Part shown: positions 49,882 through 57,555 of the stretch, one piece after another
Position numbering within the stretch: the stretch's first letter is position 1
Layout of the letters: each line of letters starts with the position of its first letter
Source of the DNA: Nocardioides pini
Lineage (GTDB): Bacteria > Actinomycetota > Actinomycetes > Propionibacteriales > Nocardioidaceae
DNA length: 64,000 nucleotides
Reading direction: 5' to 3'
Assembly (NCBI RefSeq): GCF_026712185.1
Contig: NZ_JAPPUX010000001.1
Coordinates: 868,001 to 932,000 of the forward strand
Program-made: the position numbers and the translations under genes
The notes under the pieces: generated by a model
Databases searched by the model: none
Seen by the model: only the letters and a program-made list of their open reading frames with translations
Told to the model about the DNA's origin: nothing

Positions 49882-51210
49882 ATGGGCTCGCACGACACGT
49901 ACGCCGACCTGGGCGAGGCCGCCTGGCGGTGGGTGCTCGACCAGGTGCGGTGGGACGACGACGGTCCGTGGATCCCGGTGTCCGTCCCGCACGAGGGCGG
50001 GCCGCCGGAGGACGACCGCGACGGGATGCACAGCGGCATCGGCGGCCTCGCGCACGTGCTGGCCGAGGTTCGCGAAGCCCGCCGGTGGACCGACGAGGAG
50101 CGGCGGCTCGCCAACGGGATCGCCGCCCGGATCCGCGGCAACCTCGCCACCACCGCGATGTACTCCTACTTCGACGGCCTGGTCAGCGACCTCGGCGTGC
50201 TGTCCGCGCTGCGGGTCGACGGAGCCGCGGAGGCGGTCGCCCGGCTGGCTGAGCTGATGGAAGCCGACGGCTGGGAGCAGCCGTGGATGGTGCCGCCACG
50301 GTTCGCGCCGCACACCCGGATCAACGACGCGACGCTCGGCACGGCGGGGAACCTGCTCGGCGCCGTCTGGGCCCACCGCTCCGGCACGCCGGGCGCGGCC
50401 GACCTGGCCCACCGCGCCGCCGACCTGCTGCTGGCGGAGGGTGAGGCGACCGAGGCCGGGACGACCTGGCCGTTCGTGCCGCACCGCTTCACCGAGGCCG
50501 TGCGGGCCGAGCGCGGCGAGCAGGAGATGCCCAACTGGTCGCACGGTCTCGCCGGCATCGCCGCGTCCCTCGCGGTCGCTGGCGCCGAGCTCGACCGGCC
50601 CGACCTCGTCGAGGCGGCGCGGTCCGGCGCCGAGCACCTCGTCACGCTCGGCGACACGAGCGACGGCGGCCTCGTCCTTCCCCACGTCATCCCACGGGAC
50701 CCCGACCACGACGAGGTCACCTACAGCTGGTGCCACGGCCCGACCGGCACCTCGCTGCTCTTCACCGCGCTCGAGCACGCCGTCGTCACCGAGGTCGCCG
50801 GGGAGACCCCCGCGCAGTGGCAGCGCCGCTGCCTGCACAGCCTCCGCACCTCCGGCATCCCGGAGCGGCTCCATCCGGGGTTCTGGGACAACGACGGCCG
50901 CTGCTGCGGCACCGCCGGCGTCGGTGACGTCGTCCTCGACGCGTGGCAGCTGCGCGGCGTCGACGACGACCTCGCCTTCGCGCAGGTGCTGGGCGACGCC
51001 CTCGTCGAGCGCGCGATCGTCGAGGACGACCGCGCGTGCTGGCGGTTCACCGAGCACCGCAACGACGACCCGCTGCTCCCGCCGGGGGTCGGCTGGATGC
51101 AGGGCACCGCCGGCATCGCGGCGTACCTGATGCGCCTCGCTCGCGTCCTCCGCGAGGGCCGTACGGCTTCCGCGGTCGCGCGACTCGACACCTGGTGGAA
51201 CCTGCCGTGA
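49882..51210 (+). CDS. LanC-like protein with a Cys-Cys-Gly zinc site
   Basis: A 442-residue alpha/alpha-barrel protein of the lanthionine synthetase C-like family. Zinc ligands: Cys284 in WCHGPTG and Cys341-Cys342 in GRCCGTAG, where classical LanC has Cys-His-Gly. No lanthipeptide precursor or dehydratase is nearby, so lantibiotic synthesis is unlikely; free-standing LanC-like proteins can add thiols such as glutathione to dehydroamino acids. ATG at 49882 was chosen for the strong GAGGAGGAG 6 bases upstream; the ATG at 49861 overlaps the globin stop. Confidence 0.85.
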   Translation: MGSHDTYADLGEAAWRWVLDQVRWDDDGPWIPVSVPHEGGPPEDDRDGMHSGIGGLAHVLAEVREARRWTDEERRLANGIAARIRGNLATTAMYSYFDGLVSDLGVLSALRVDGAAEAVARLAELMEADGWEQPWMVPPRFAPHTRINDATLGTAGNLLGAVWAHRSGTPGAADLAHRAADLLLAEGEATEAGTTWPFVPHRFTEAVRAERGEQEMPNWSHGLAGIAASLAVAGAELDRPDLVEAARSGAEHLVTLGDTSDGGLVLPHVIPRDPDHDEVTYSWCHGPTGTSLLFTALEHAVVTEVAGETPAQWQRRCLHSLRTSGIPERLHPGFWDNDGRCCGTAGVGDVVLDAWQLRGVDDDLAFAQVLGDALVERAIVEDDRACWRFTEHRNDDPLLPPGVGWMQGTAGIAAYLMRLARVLREGRTASAVARLDTWWNLP

Positions 51211-51222
51211 GCGCTCGCGCTC

Positions 51223-51867
51223 TCAGGGCTCGATCAGGCCGGCACGGATCGCGTAGCGCGTCAGCTCGACCCGGTCGCGCATCCCGAGCTTGCCGAGGAT
51301 GTTGGCGCGGTGCCCCTCGACGGTCTTGAGCGCGATGTGCAGCTCCTTGGCGATCTCGCGCGAGGAGCGGCCCTCGGCGATCAGCTTGATCACCTGGTCC
51401 TCGCGCGCGGTGAGCACCGACGTCGGCACCCGCTCGCCGCGACGCATCCGGTCGAGGTAGTCGCGCACGAGCGTGCTCTCGGCGCCGGGGTAGAGGAACG
51501 TCTCGCCCCGCATCGCCGCCCGACAGGCGCCGACGAGGTCCTCGTCGGCGACGGACTTGAGGACGTAGCCGCTGGCGCCGGCCTTGAGGGCGCCGAAGAA
51601 GTACTGCTCGTTGTCGTGCATGGACAGCATGAGGATCTTCGGCGGGTTGCGGCGCTGCGCGATCTCGGCAGCCGCCTGCAGTCCCGTCATCCGCGGCATC
51701 GCGATGTCGAGCACGACCAGGTCGACCTCGGTGTCGCGCACCCGCTCGACGGCCTCGGCCCCGTCGGCCGCCTCGGCGACGACGGACAGGTCCGGCTCCT
51801 GCTCGAGGATGAGGCGTACGCCGCGGCGCACCAGGGTGTGGTCGTCGGCCAGCAGGATCCGGATCAC
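51223..51867 (-). CDS. NarL/FixJ-type response regulator
   Basis: A 214-residue response regulator. The receiver has the acidic pair Asp8-Asp9, the phosphoacceptor Asp54 in VVLDIAMP and Lys104 in YVLKSV. The C-terminal LuxR helix-turn-helix reads LTAREDQVIKLIAEGRSS and KTVEGHRANILGKLGM. The GTG overlaps the stop of the histidine kinase (GTGA). It converges on the LanC-like gene with 12 bases between stops. Target genes unknown. Confidence 0.92.
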   Translation of the reverse strand: MIRILLADDHTLVRRGVRLILEQEPDLSVVAEAADGAEAVERVRDTEVDLVVLDIAMPRMTGLQAAAEIAQRRNPPKILMLSMHDNEQYFFGALKAGASGYVLKSVADEDLVGACRAAMRGETFLYPGAESTLVRDYLDRMRRGERVPTSVLTAREDQVIKLIAEGRSSREIAKELHIALKTVEGHRANILGKLGMRDRVELTRYAIRAGLIEP

Positions 51868-52841
51868 GCGCCCACCTCCGCGGCGGTGTCGACGGGCACC
51901 TTGAGCCGCACCGTCGTGCCGTGACGCGGCTGGCTGATGACCGACAGCTCCGCGCGGACCAGCGCGGCGCGCTCGCGCATCCCCATCAGCCCCGACCCCT
52001 CCGTGAGCCCGGTGAACCCCCGGCCGTCGTCGCGCACCTCCAGCACGACGTGGTCGCCGAGCCGGTGCAGCGACAGCTCGACCGCGCGGGCGTCGGCGTG
52101 CCGGGCGGCGTTGGTCAGCGCCTCCTGCGCGACGCGGTAGACCACCACCTCGGCCTCCTGGCTCAGGGCCGGCAGGCCGGGCGCGAACGAGCGGCGCACC
52201 GACGCGGAGCTGTGGTCGGCGAACTCGGTCGCCAGCGCGGCAAGGGCACTGGTCAGGCCGAGGTCCTCCAGGACACCCGGACGCAGCCGCCGCGCCACCC
52301 GGCGTACGTCGTCGAGGCCGGCGCGCGCGCTCTCCCGCACCGCCGCCAGCTCCGGCACCAGCGCTGCCGGCGCCTGCGCCTCCAGCTGCTTGAGGCCGAG
52401 CAGGACGACCGTCAGGCTCTGCCCGACCTCGTCGTGCAGCTCCTGGGCGATGCGGTGGCGCTCGGCCTCCTGCGCGGCGAGGGCGCGCGCGTCGCCGGTG
52501 CGACGCTCCTCGGCGAGCCGCTCCAAGAGTCCGTTGACGCTGCGTGCGATGCCGAGCACCGGGCCGGAGCCCTCCTCGGGCAGCTCGGTCGGCTCGAGGT
52601 GCTCGATGTCCTCGAGCCGGGCGATCAGGCGGTGGAGCGGTGCGAGCGCCCACCGGATGAGGAGCGCGTTGGTCAGGATCATCACGACCAGCCCGGCACC
52701 GATCACGACGATCTCGGACGGCACGGCGTCGGCCGAGACGCGGGCGGGGGAGAAGAGCAGGAGCAGCGCCGCGGCCACCAGCACGACGCCGTTGATCAGA
52801 CAGATCGTCCAGAACAACGGGAGGTGGCCGGGCAGACGCAT
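51864..52841 (-). CDS. NarL-type sensor histidine kinase
   Basis: A 325-residue kinase with two transmembrane helices (about 7-28 and 41-65) around a very short external loop of about 15 residues, then a HAMP-like linker (LAPLHRLIARLEDIEH). The HisKA_3 phosphoacceptor His lies in RHRIAQELHDEVGQSL near 140, and the ATPase domain has EALTNAARHA and DDGRGF. The short loop suggests it senses a signal in the membrane. It is the first gene of the pair and diverges from the SPFH gene. Confidence 0.9.
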   Translation of the reverse strand: MRLPGHLPLFWTICLINGVVLVAAALLLLFSPARVSADAVPSEIVVIGAGLVVMILTNALLIRWALAPLHRLIARLEDIEHLEPTELPEEGSGPVLGIARSVNGLLERLAEERRTGDARALAAQEAERHRIAQELHDEVGQSLTVVLLGLKQLEAQAPAALVPELAAVRESARAGLDDVRRVARRLRPGVLEDLGLTSALAALATEFADHSSASVRRSFAPGLPALSQEAEVVVYRVAQEALTNAARHADARAVELSLHRLGDHVVLEVRDDGRGFTGLTEGSGLMGMRERAALVRAELSVISQPRHGTTVRLKVPVDTAAEVGA

Positions 52842-52925
52842 GCGGACACCCTGCCATCCGCAGCCCCGTCCAGATGGGGTCAGGCACCCATGGTCGCGAC
52901 CACGGGCTCCGCGAAGACTCGTCGC

Positions 52926-53474
52926 ATGCCGCCGCCGGACGAGAACACCGCCGTCGACCCGACCGGGGCCGTCTGGGTGGTGTGGCTGGTGATCGTCGGC
53001 CCGGGGCTGCTGCTCGTCTCGCTGACGTGCGTGCGCCGCGTGGCGCCCGGAGAGCTCGTCCTCGTCGTCCGGCGCGGGGAGGTCGTACGCGTCGGGCGCG
53101 CCGGCTTCGTGGCCCGCTGGCCGGGTCTCGAGCGGTTCGAGCCCGTGCCGACCGAGCCGCGCGTGCTGCCGCTCGTGGTCCGCTCGCGCACGAGCGACGG
53201 CGTCGACGTGGTCGCGCTCGCCGACCTGACGGTGGAGGTGCACGACGTCGCCACCGGCACGGCGTACGTCCCCACCGCGGAGGTGGCGCGGCTCGCCGAG
53301 GACACCGTGGCCCGGGCCGTGGAGCGACTCGAGGTGGAGTCGCTCGTCGACGACCTCGAGGCCCTCGAGACCCGGTGGCCCGGCCAGCTCACCCGTCTGC
53401 TGCCGGTCGGGACAAAGGCCACCGCGCTGGCGGTCACCGAGGTCGAGGCCAGGCTCACCGGCGGTACAGGATGA
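52926..53474 (+). CDS. SPFH/Band 7-like membrane protein
   Basis: A 182-residue protein with one transmembrane helix near residues 14-36 and a Band 7/SPFH domain (VAPGELVLVVRRGEVVRVG, VRSRTSDGVDVVALADLTVEV). It is shorter than typical stomatins and lacks the long coiled coil. SPFH proteins scaffold membrane complexes. ATG at 52926 was chosen because AAGACT lies 6 bases upstream; an ATG at 52890 is possible. Its stop overlaps the RCK_C gene. Confidence 0.78.
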   Translation: MPPPDENTAVDPTGAVWVVWLVIVGPGLLLVSLTCVRRVAPGELVLVVRRGEVVRVGRAGFVARWPGLERFEPVPTEPRVLPLVVRSRTSDGVDVVALADLTVEVHDVATGTAYVPTAEVARLAEDTVARAVERLEVESLVDDLEALETRWPGQLTRLLPVGTKATALAVTEVEARLTGGTG

Positions 53475-53956
53475 GCGACACCCCCTACCTGCTCGAGGTC
53501 GCGGTGTCGGTCGCCCTCATCGCCTCCGCGACCGGCTTCGCCGTCGGGCTCGCCATCGGGCGCGGTCGCCAGCCGCGCTGGCAGGAGAAGGGCAGCTTCG
53601 TCCACAAGGTGTCGATCGGCTTCGCCACGCTCGACCGGCTCGACGCGGTCCTGCTGCGGTTCGAGGTCGAGCCCGCCTCCCGGCTGTCCGGCGTCGAGGT
53701 GGGCGAGCTGCGGCTCCCGCCCGGCTCGGGGGTCGCCATCCTCGCGCGCGGGAAGGAGGTGCTCGTCCCCGACGCCCGCACGGTGCTGCGCTGCGGCGAC
53801 CAGGTCCTCGTCGTCGCCGCCCTGGTCCAGGTCGCGCAGGTGGAGGACCGGCTGCGGTCGGTCAGCCGCTACGGCCGGCTCGCCAGCTGGGCCGAGGACA
53901 TGGACGACCCCGCGCGCTCGGCCCGCGCCTTCGGCGTGCCCAGGCGGATCGCGTGA
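53471..53956 (+). CDS. RCK_C (TrkA-C) domain protein with membrane anchor
   Basis: A 161-residue protein. An N-terminal helix (about 8-29) anchors it; residues 55-130 form an RCK_C/TrkA-C domain, seen in ELRLPPGSGVAILARGKEV and TVLRCGDQVLVVA. RCK_C domains bind small ligands and gate ion transporters. No RCK_N nucleotide-binding part is present. Overlapped by both neighbours by 4 bases, so it is probably the regulatory subunit of the permease that follows. Confidence 0.8.
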   Translation: MSDTPYLLEVAVSVALIASATGFAVGLAIGRGRQPRWQEKGSFVHKVSIGFATLDRLDAVLLRFEVEPASRLSGVEVGELRLPPGSGVAILARGKEVLVPDARTVLRCGDQVLVVAALVQVAQVEDRLRSVSRYGRLASWAEDMDDPARSARAFGVPRRIA

Positions 53957-55245
53957 TCCTCACCTCCGCGGCCCTGGCGGTCTTCATCGTCGCCTACGCC
54001 CTCATCGCGACCGAGCGCGTCCACCGCGTCGCCGCCGCCCTCGGCGGTGTCGCCGGCATGGTCGTCATCGGCCTCGTCGACGCCGAGACGGCCTTCTTCG
54101 AGGAGCACACGGGTGTCGACTGGAACGTCATCTTCCTGCTCTTCGGGATGATGATCATCGTCGGCGTCCTCAAGCAGACCGGGCTCTTCGAGTTCCTGGC
54201 GCTGTGGGCGGCCCAGCGCTCCGGCGGGCAGCCCTACCGGCTGCTCGTGCTGCTCGTGCTGATCACGGCCGCCGTCTCGCCGATCCTCGACAACGTGACG
54301 TGCGTGCTGCTGGTCGCCCCGGTCACGCTGTCGGTCTGCCGGAGGCTCGGCCTGCCGCCGGCGCCGTACCTCGTCTCGCTGATCCTGGCCTCGAACATCG
54401 GCGGCATGTCCACGCTGATCGGCGACCCGCCCAACATCATCATCGGCAGCCGGGCCGGGCTGAGCTTCGTCGACTTCCTCGTGCACTCGCTGCCGCTGAC
54501 GATCATCCTGCTGGTGCTCTTCGTCGTGATGGCTCGCTGGCTCTTCCGTGCGGACCTCGACCACGAGGTCGACCTGCACGGGCTCGACGACCTGCGCCCC
54601 GCCGACGCCATCACCAACCTCCGGATGCTGCGCCGGTGCCTGCTGGTGCTGTTCCTGGTGATGGTCGCCTTCGGGCTGCACACCGTGCTCCACCTCGACC
54701 CGTCGGTCGTGGCGATGATGGGCGCCGGCGCGATGGTCCTGGTCTCGCGGACGGAGCCCGAGGAGTTCCTCGAGGAGGTCGAGTGGGACACCCTCGCCTT
54801 CTTCATGGCGCTCTTCGTGCTGGTCGGCGCGCTGGTGCAGGTCGGCGTCATCGGCGCGGTCGGCGAGTGGGCGGCCGAGGCGATGGGTGACCGCGAGCTG
54901 CTCGGCGCGACGGCCCTGCTCTTCGGGTCGGGCGTGATCGGCGCGTTCGTCGACAACATCCCCTACACGACCGCCACGGTGCCGATCGTCGAGGACATGG
55001 TCGCCACGACCACGACGTCCGGTGCGGACAGCCCGCTGTGGTGGGCGTTCGTCTTCGGCGCCGACCTCGGCGGCAACGCCACCGCGGTCGCGGCCGGCGC
55101 CAACGTCGTCGTGCTCGGCATCGCCGCCAAGGCGGGGGAGCCGATCAGCTTCTGGGGCTTCACGAGGTACGGCGTCGTGGTGACCCTCGCGACGCTGATC
55201 GTCGCCTGGGCCTACGTCTACCTGCGCTACTTCGCGCTCGCCTGA
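53953..55245 (+). CDS. ArsB/NhaD-type (SLC13-like) ion permease
   Basis: A 430-residue permease with about 11 helices of the ion transporter superfamily. LDNVTCVLLVAPVTL near residue 116 and ASNIGGMSTLIGDPPNIIIG near 149 are the hallmark stretches, repeated in the second half as FVDNIPYTTATVPIV and GADLGGNATAVAAGANVV. Such proteins carry sodium, arsenite, citrate or sulfate. The RCK_C and SPFH partners point to a regulated ion exchanger. Its stop overlaps the convergent kinase-like gene. Confidence 0.87.
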   Translation: MILTSAALAVFIVAYALIATERVHRVAAALGGVAGMVVIGLVDAETAFFEEHTGVDWNVIFLLFGMMIIVGVLKQTGLFEFLALWAAQRSGGQPYRLLVLLVLITAAVSPILDNVTCVLLVAPVTLSVCRRLGLPPAPYLVSLILASNIGGMSTLIGDPPNIIIGSRAGLSFVDFLVHSLPLTIILLVLFVVMARWLFRADLDHEVDLHGLDDLRPADAITNLRMLRRCLLVLFLVMVAFGLHTVLHLDPSVVAMMGAGAMVLVSRTEPEEFLEEVEWDTLAFFMALFVLVGALVQVGVIGAVGEWAAEAMGDRELLGATALLFGSGVIGAFVDNIPYTTATVPIVEDMVATTTTSGADSPLWWAFVFGADLGGNATAVAAGANVVVLGIAAKAGEPISFWGFTRYGVVVTLATLIVAWAYVYLRYFALA

Positions 55246-55727
55246 CCGGTCCGGCGCAGGAGGTCGTCGACCACCTCGTCGAGCGGACGGGTGGCGTCGA
55301 CGGGCGTCCCAGCGGGGAGGTCGGCGCGGGTGTCGTACGTCCTCAGCACGACCTCGCGCTCCGCCGGCGAGGCGCCGTACTCGTCCGACGGCCTCGCGTC
55401 GAGCCGCTGCAGCAGCGTGGCGCGGTCGAGCTCGAGCACGAAGACCTCGTCGAACAGGTCGACGAAGCGGGCGTGGTTGCGCGAGCCGCCGCAGAACCAG
55501 GTCACCGGCGCCGTGTCGTCCGCGACCAGCTCCCGCACGCGGTCGACGTCCCAGACGTGGTGCTCGTGCCGGGCGCCCGACCGGGGCTCACCGGTCACCG
55601 GGTCGCCCTGGTAGGCCAGCTCCCGGTCGCCGTGGACGACGTCGTGGCCCCGCTGCTGCAGCTCGATCGCCACGGTCGTCTTGCCGGCGCACGAGACGCC
55701 CTCGAGGAGGTAGTTGCGCGTGCCCAC
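55227..55727 (-). CDS. P-loop kinase-like ATPase
   Basis: A 166-residue AAA/nucleotide-kinase fold protein with Walker A LLEGVSCAGKTTVA near residues 6-19 and WFCGGSRNHARFVDLF in the centre. Similar proteins are annotated as shikimate or nucleoside kinase-like of unknown substrate. The GTG at 55727 was chosen because GATACT (complement at 55734-55739) lies 6 bases before it. It overlaps the permease gene by 19 bases tail to tail. Confidence 0.72.
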   Translation of the reverse strand: MGTRNYLLEGVSCAGKTTVAIELQQRGHDVVHGDRELAYQGDPVTGEPRSGARHEHHVWDVDRVRELVADDTAPVTWFCGGSRNHARFVDLFDEVFVLELDRATLLQRLDARPSDEYGASPAEREVVLRTYDTRADLPAGTPVDATRPLDEVVDDLLRRTGQASAK

Positions 55728-55777
55728 CCGGCCAGTATCGCCGCCCGCGCGCCCCGTCCATCCGGTAGACACGTGGC

Positions 55778-56506
55778 ATGCGCACCCTCATCACGGGCGG
55801 GACCCGCGGGATCGGCGCGGCGGTGGCACGACGGCTCGCCGCCGACGGCCACGACCTGGTGCTCGGCTACGCCAGCGACGACGCGGCCGCCGAGCACACC
55901 GCGCAGGCGTGCCGGGCACTCGGAGCGCGGTGCGCGACCGTGCGTGCCGACGTCACCACCGACGCGGGGATCGACGAGCTCTTCGCCGCGTCGGGCGAGC
56001 TCACCGGCGTGGTCAACAACGCCGGCGCGACGCTCCACATCGGCCCGCTCGCCGACACGCCGCCCGACGTCGTCCGCGCGACGATCGAGCTCAACCTGAC
56101 CTCGGCGGTCCTCGTCGCGCGGGCCGCCGTGCGCGCGATGGGACGCAGCCGCGGCGGCGCCGGTGGTGTGCTCGTGAACATCGGCTCGGGTGCCGCGACG
56201 CTCGGCTCGCCGGGCGAGTACGTCCAGTACGCCGCCGCCAAGGCCGGCGTCGACACGCTGACCGTCGGGCTCGCCCACGAGGTCGCGGGCGACGGCGTCC
56301 GGGTCGTCGGGGTGGCGCCGGGGATCATCGACACGACGATCCACGCCGACGCGGGGGAGCCCGGCCGGGTCGCGCGGGTGGGACCGCTCGTGCCGCTGGG
56401 CCGGGCCGGCACCCCGGACGAGGTCGCGGGCGCGGTGGCGTGGCTGCTCTCGGAGGAGGCCTCCTACGTCACCGGCACGACGGTGCGGGTCGCCGGCGGT
56501 CGCTAG
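55778..56506 (+). CDS. Short-chain dehydrogenase/reductase
   Basis: A 242-residue classical SDR: TGGTRGIG at residues 6-13, NNAG near 87, a catalytic Ser in NIGSGAATLG, the Tyr-x-x-x-Lys in YAAAKAGV near 150, and the C-terminal VTGTTVRVAGGR. This resembles glucose/ribitol or FabG-like reductases. TAGACA lies 6 bases before the ATG. Substrate unknown. Confidence 0.87.
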   Translation: MRTLITGGTRGIGAAVARRLAADGHDLVLGYASDDAAAEHTAQACRALGARCATVRADVTTDAGIDELFAASGELTGVVNNAGATLHIGPLADTPPDVVRATIELNLTSAVLVARAAVRAMGRSRGGAGGVLVNIGSGAATLGSPGEYVQYAAAKAGVDTLTVGLAHEVAGDGVRVVGVAPGIIDTTIHADAGEPGRVARVGPLVPLGRAGTPDEVAGAVAWLLSEEASYVTGTTVRVAGGR

Positions 56507-56514
56507 CCGGGCGG

Positions 56515-56553
56515 CGTTGGCACACGTTGCCAACGACCGTCGAGGTCGTTGGC
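56515..56553. promoter_or_regulatory. Two overlapping palindromes, operator-like
   Basis: 56515-56535 has 8-base perfect arms around 5 bases. 56529-56553 has 10-base perfect arms around GTCGA. The two share a GCCAAC half-site, giving three GTTGGC-type half-sites in 39 bases. It ends 34 bases before the -10-like TACGGT (56588-56593) of the carbamate kinase gene, and likely controls it. Confidence 0.65.
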
Positions 56554-56599
56554 CGATTGTGCCGATGGGGTGCGTGCCGTGGCTCACTACGGTGAGCGC

Positions 56600-57535
56600 A
56601 TGAGGGTCCTGCTCGCACTCGGTGGCAACGCCATGACGAACGCCGACGGCCGGGCGCGCCCCGAGGACCAGATCGAGGCGGCGCAGGTCGCGATGGCCGC
56701 CGTCGCCGGGCTCCTCGAGCACGACCACGACGTCGTCATCACGCACGGCAACGGACCGCAGGTGGGCAACCTCCTGGTCAAGAACGAGCTCGCCGCGGGC
56801 GTCGTGCCCCCCGTCCCGCTGGACTGGTGCGGCGCGCAGACCCAGGCCACGCTCGGCTTCGTCCTCATGGACGCGCTCGACCGCGAGCTCGCCGTCCGTG
56901 GCATCGAGCGACGATGCGCCGCGCTCGTCACCCGCACGCTGGTCGACGCCGCCGACGAGGGCTTCACCCGTCCGACCAAGCCGATCGGTCGCCACCTGCC
57001 CGAGGCCGAGGCCAAGGTGCTGATGGACCACGGAGAGACGTGGGAGGACCGCGGCGACAAGGGGTGGCGCCGTGTCGTCGCCTCGCCCGAGCCGCGGGAG
57101 ATCCTCGACGCCCCGGCCGCGCTGGCGCTCATCGAGGCCGGCTTCGTCGTCGTGGCCAACGGCGGCGGCGGCATCCCGCACGTACGCCGCCCCGACGGCT
57201 CCCTCGCCGGCGTGGAGGCCGTCATCGACAAGGACCTCGGCGCCGCCCTGCTCGCCCGCACCACCGGGGCCGACGTGCTCGTCATCGCCACTGACGTGCC
57301 CAACGCCGTCATCCGCTGGGGAGAGCCGGACGCCGAGCCCCTGGGCCGGCTGGGTGTGGAGGAGCTGCGCGCCCACGCCGCCGACGGCCACTTCGCGTCC
57401 GGCTCGATGGGCCCCAAGGTCGACGCCGTGTGCCGGTTCGTCGAGAGCACCGGCGGCACGGGCGTCATCACCAGCCTCGACCAGATCACCGCTGCGGTCG
57501 CCGGCGACGCCGGCACCGTCGTCGTACCCCGCTAA
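56600..57535 (+). CDS. arcC: Carbamate kinase
   Basis: A 311-residue carbamate kinase of normal length. Motifs: LALGGNAM at residues 5-12, [19 protein letters not shown] near 46, KPIGRHLPE near 132, and [10 protein letters not shown] near 190. It makes ATP from ADP and carbamoyl phosphate. No arginine deiminase or ornithine transcarbamoylase lies nearby, so the carbamoyl phosphate probably comes from the FdrA-type carbamoyltransferase in this window. TACGGT lies 6 bases before the ATG. The ring-opening amidohydrolase starts 20 bases after its stop. Confidence 0.92.
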   Translation: MRVLLALGGNAMTNADGRARPEDQIEAAQVAMAAVAGLLEHDHDVVITHGNGPQVGNLLVKNELAAGVVPPVPLDWCGAQTQATLGFVLMDALDRELAVRGIERRCAALVTRTLVDAADEGFTRPTKPIGRHLPEAEAKVLMDHGETWEDRGDKGWRRVVASPEPREILDAPAALALIEAGFVVVANGGGGIPHVRRPDGSLAGVEAVIDKDLGAALLARTTGADVLVIATDVPNAVIRWGEPDAEPLGRLGVEELRAHAADGHFASGSMGPKVDAVCRFVESTGGTGVITSLDQITAAVAGDAGTVVVPR

Positions 57536-57555
57536 CCCCGCCCGAAAGGAACCCC

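Noticed and set aside
49882-51210. Lanthipeptide biosynthetic cluster
   Set aside because: Only a LanC-like gene is present; no precursor peptide, dehydratase, protease or exporter was found nearby.
51864-55245. The two-component system as regulator of the SPFH/RCK_C/permease unit
   Set aside because: Divergent position only; no shared operator was seen, so I list it as context and not as a finding.
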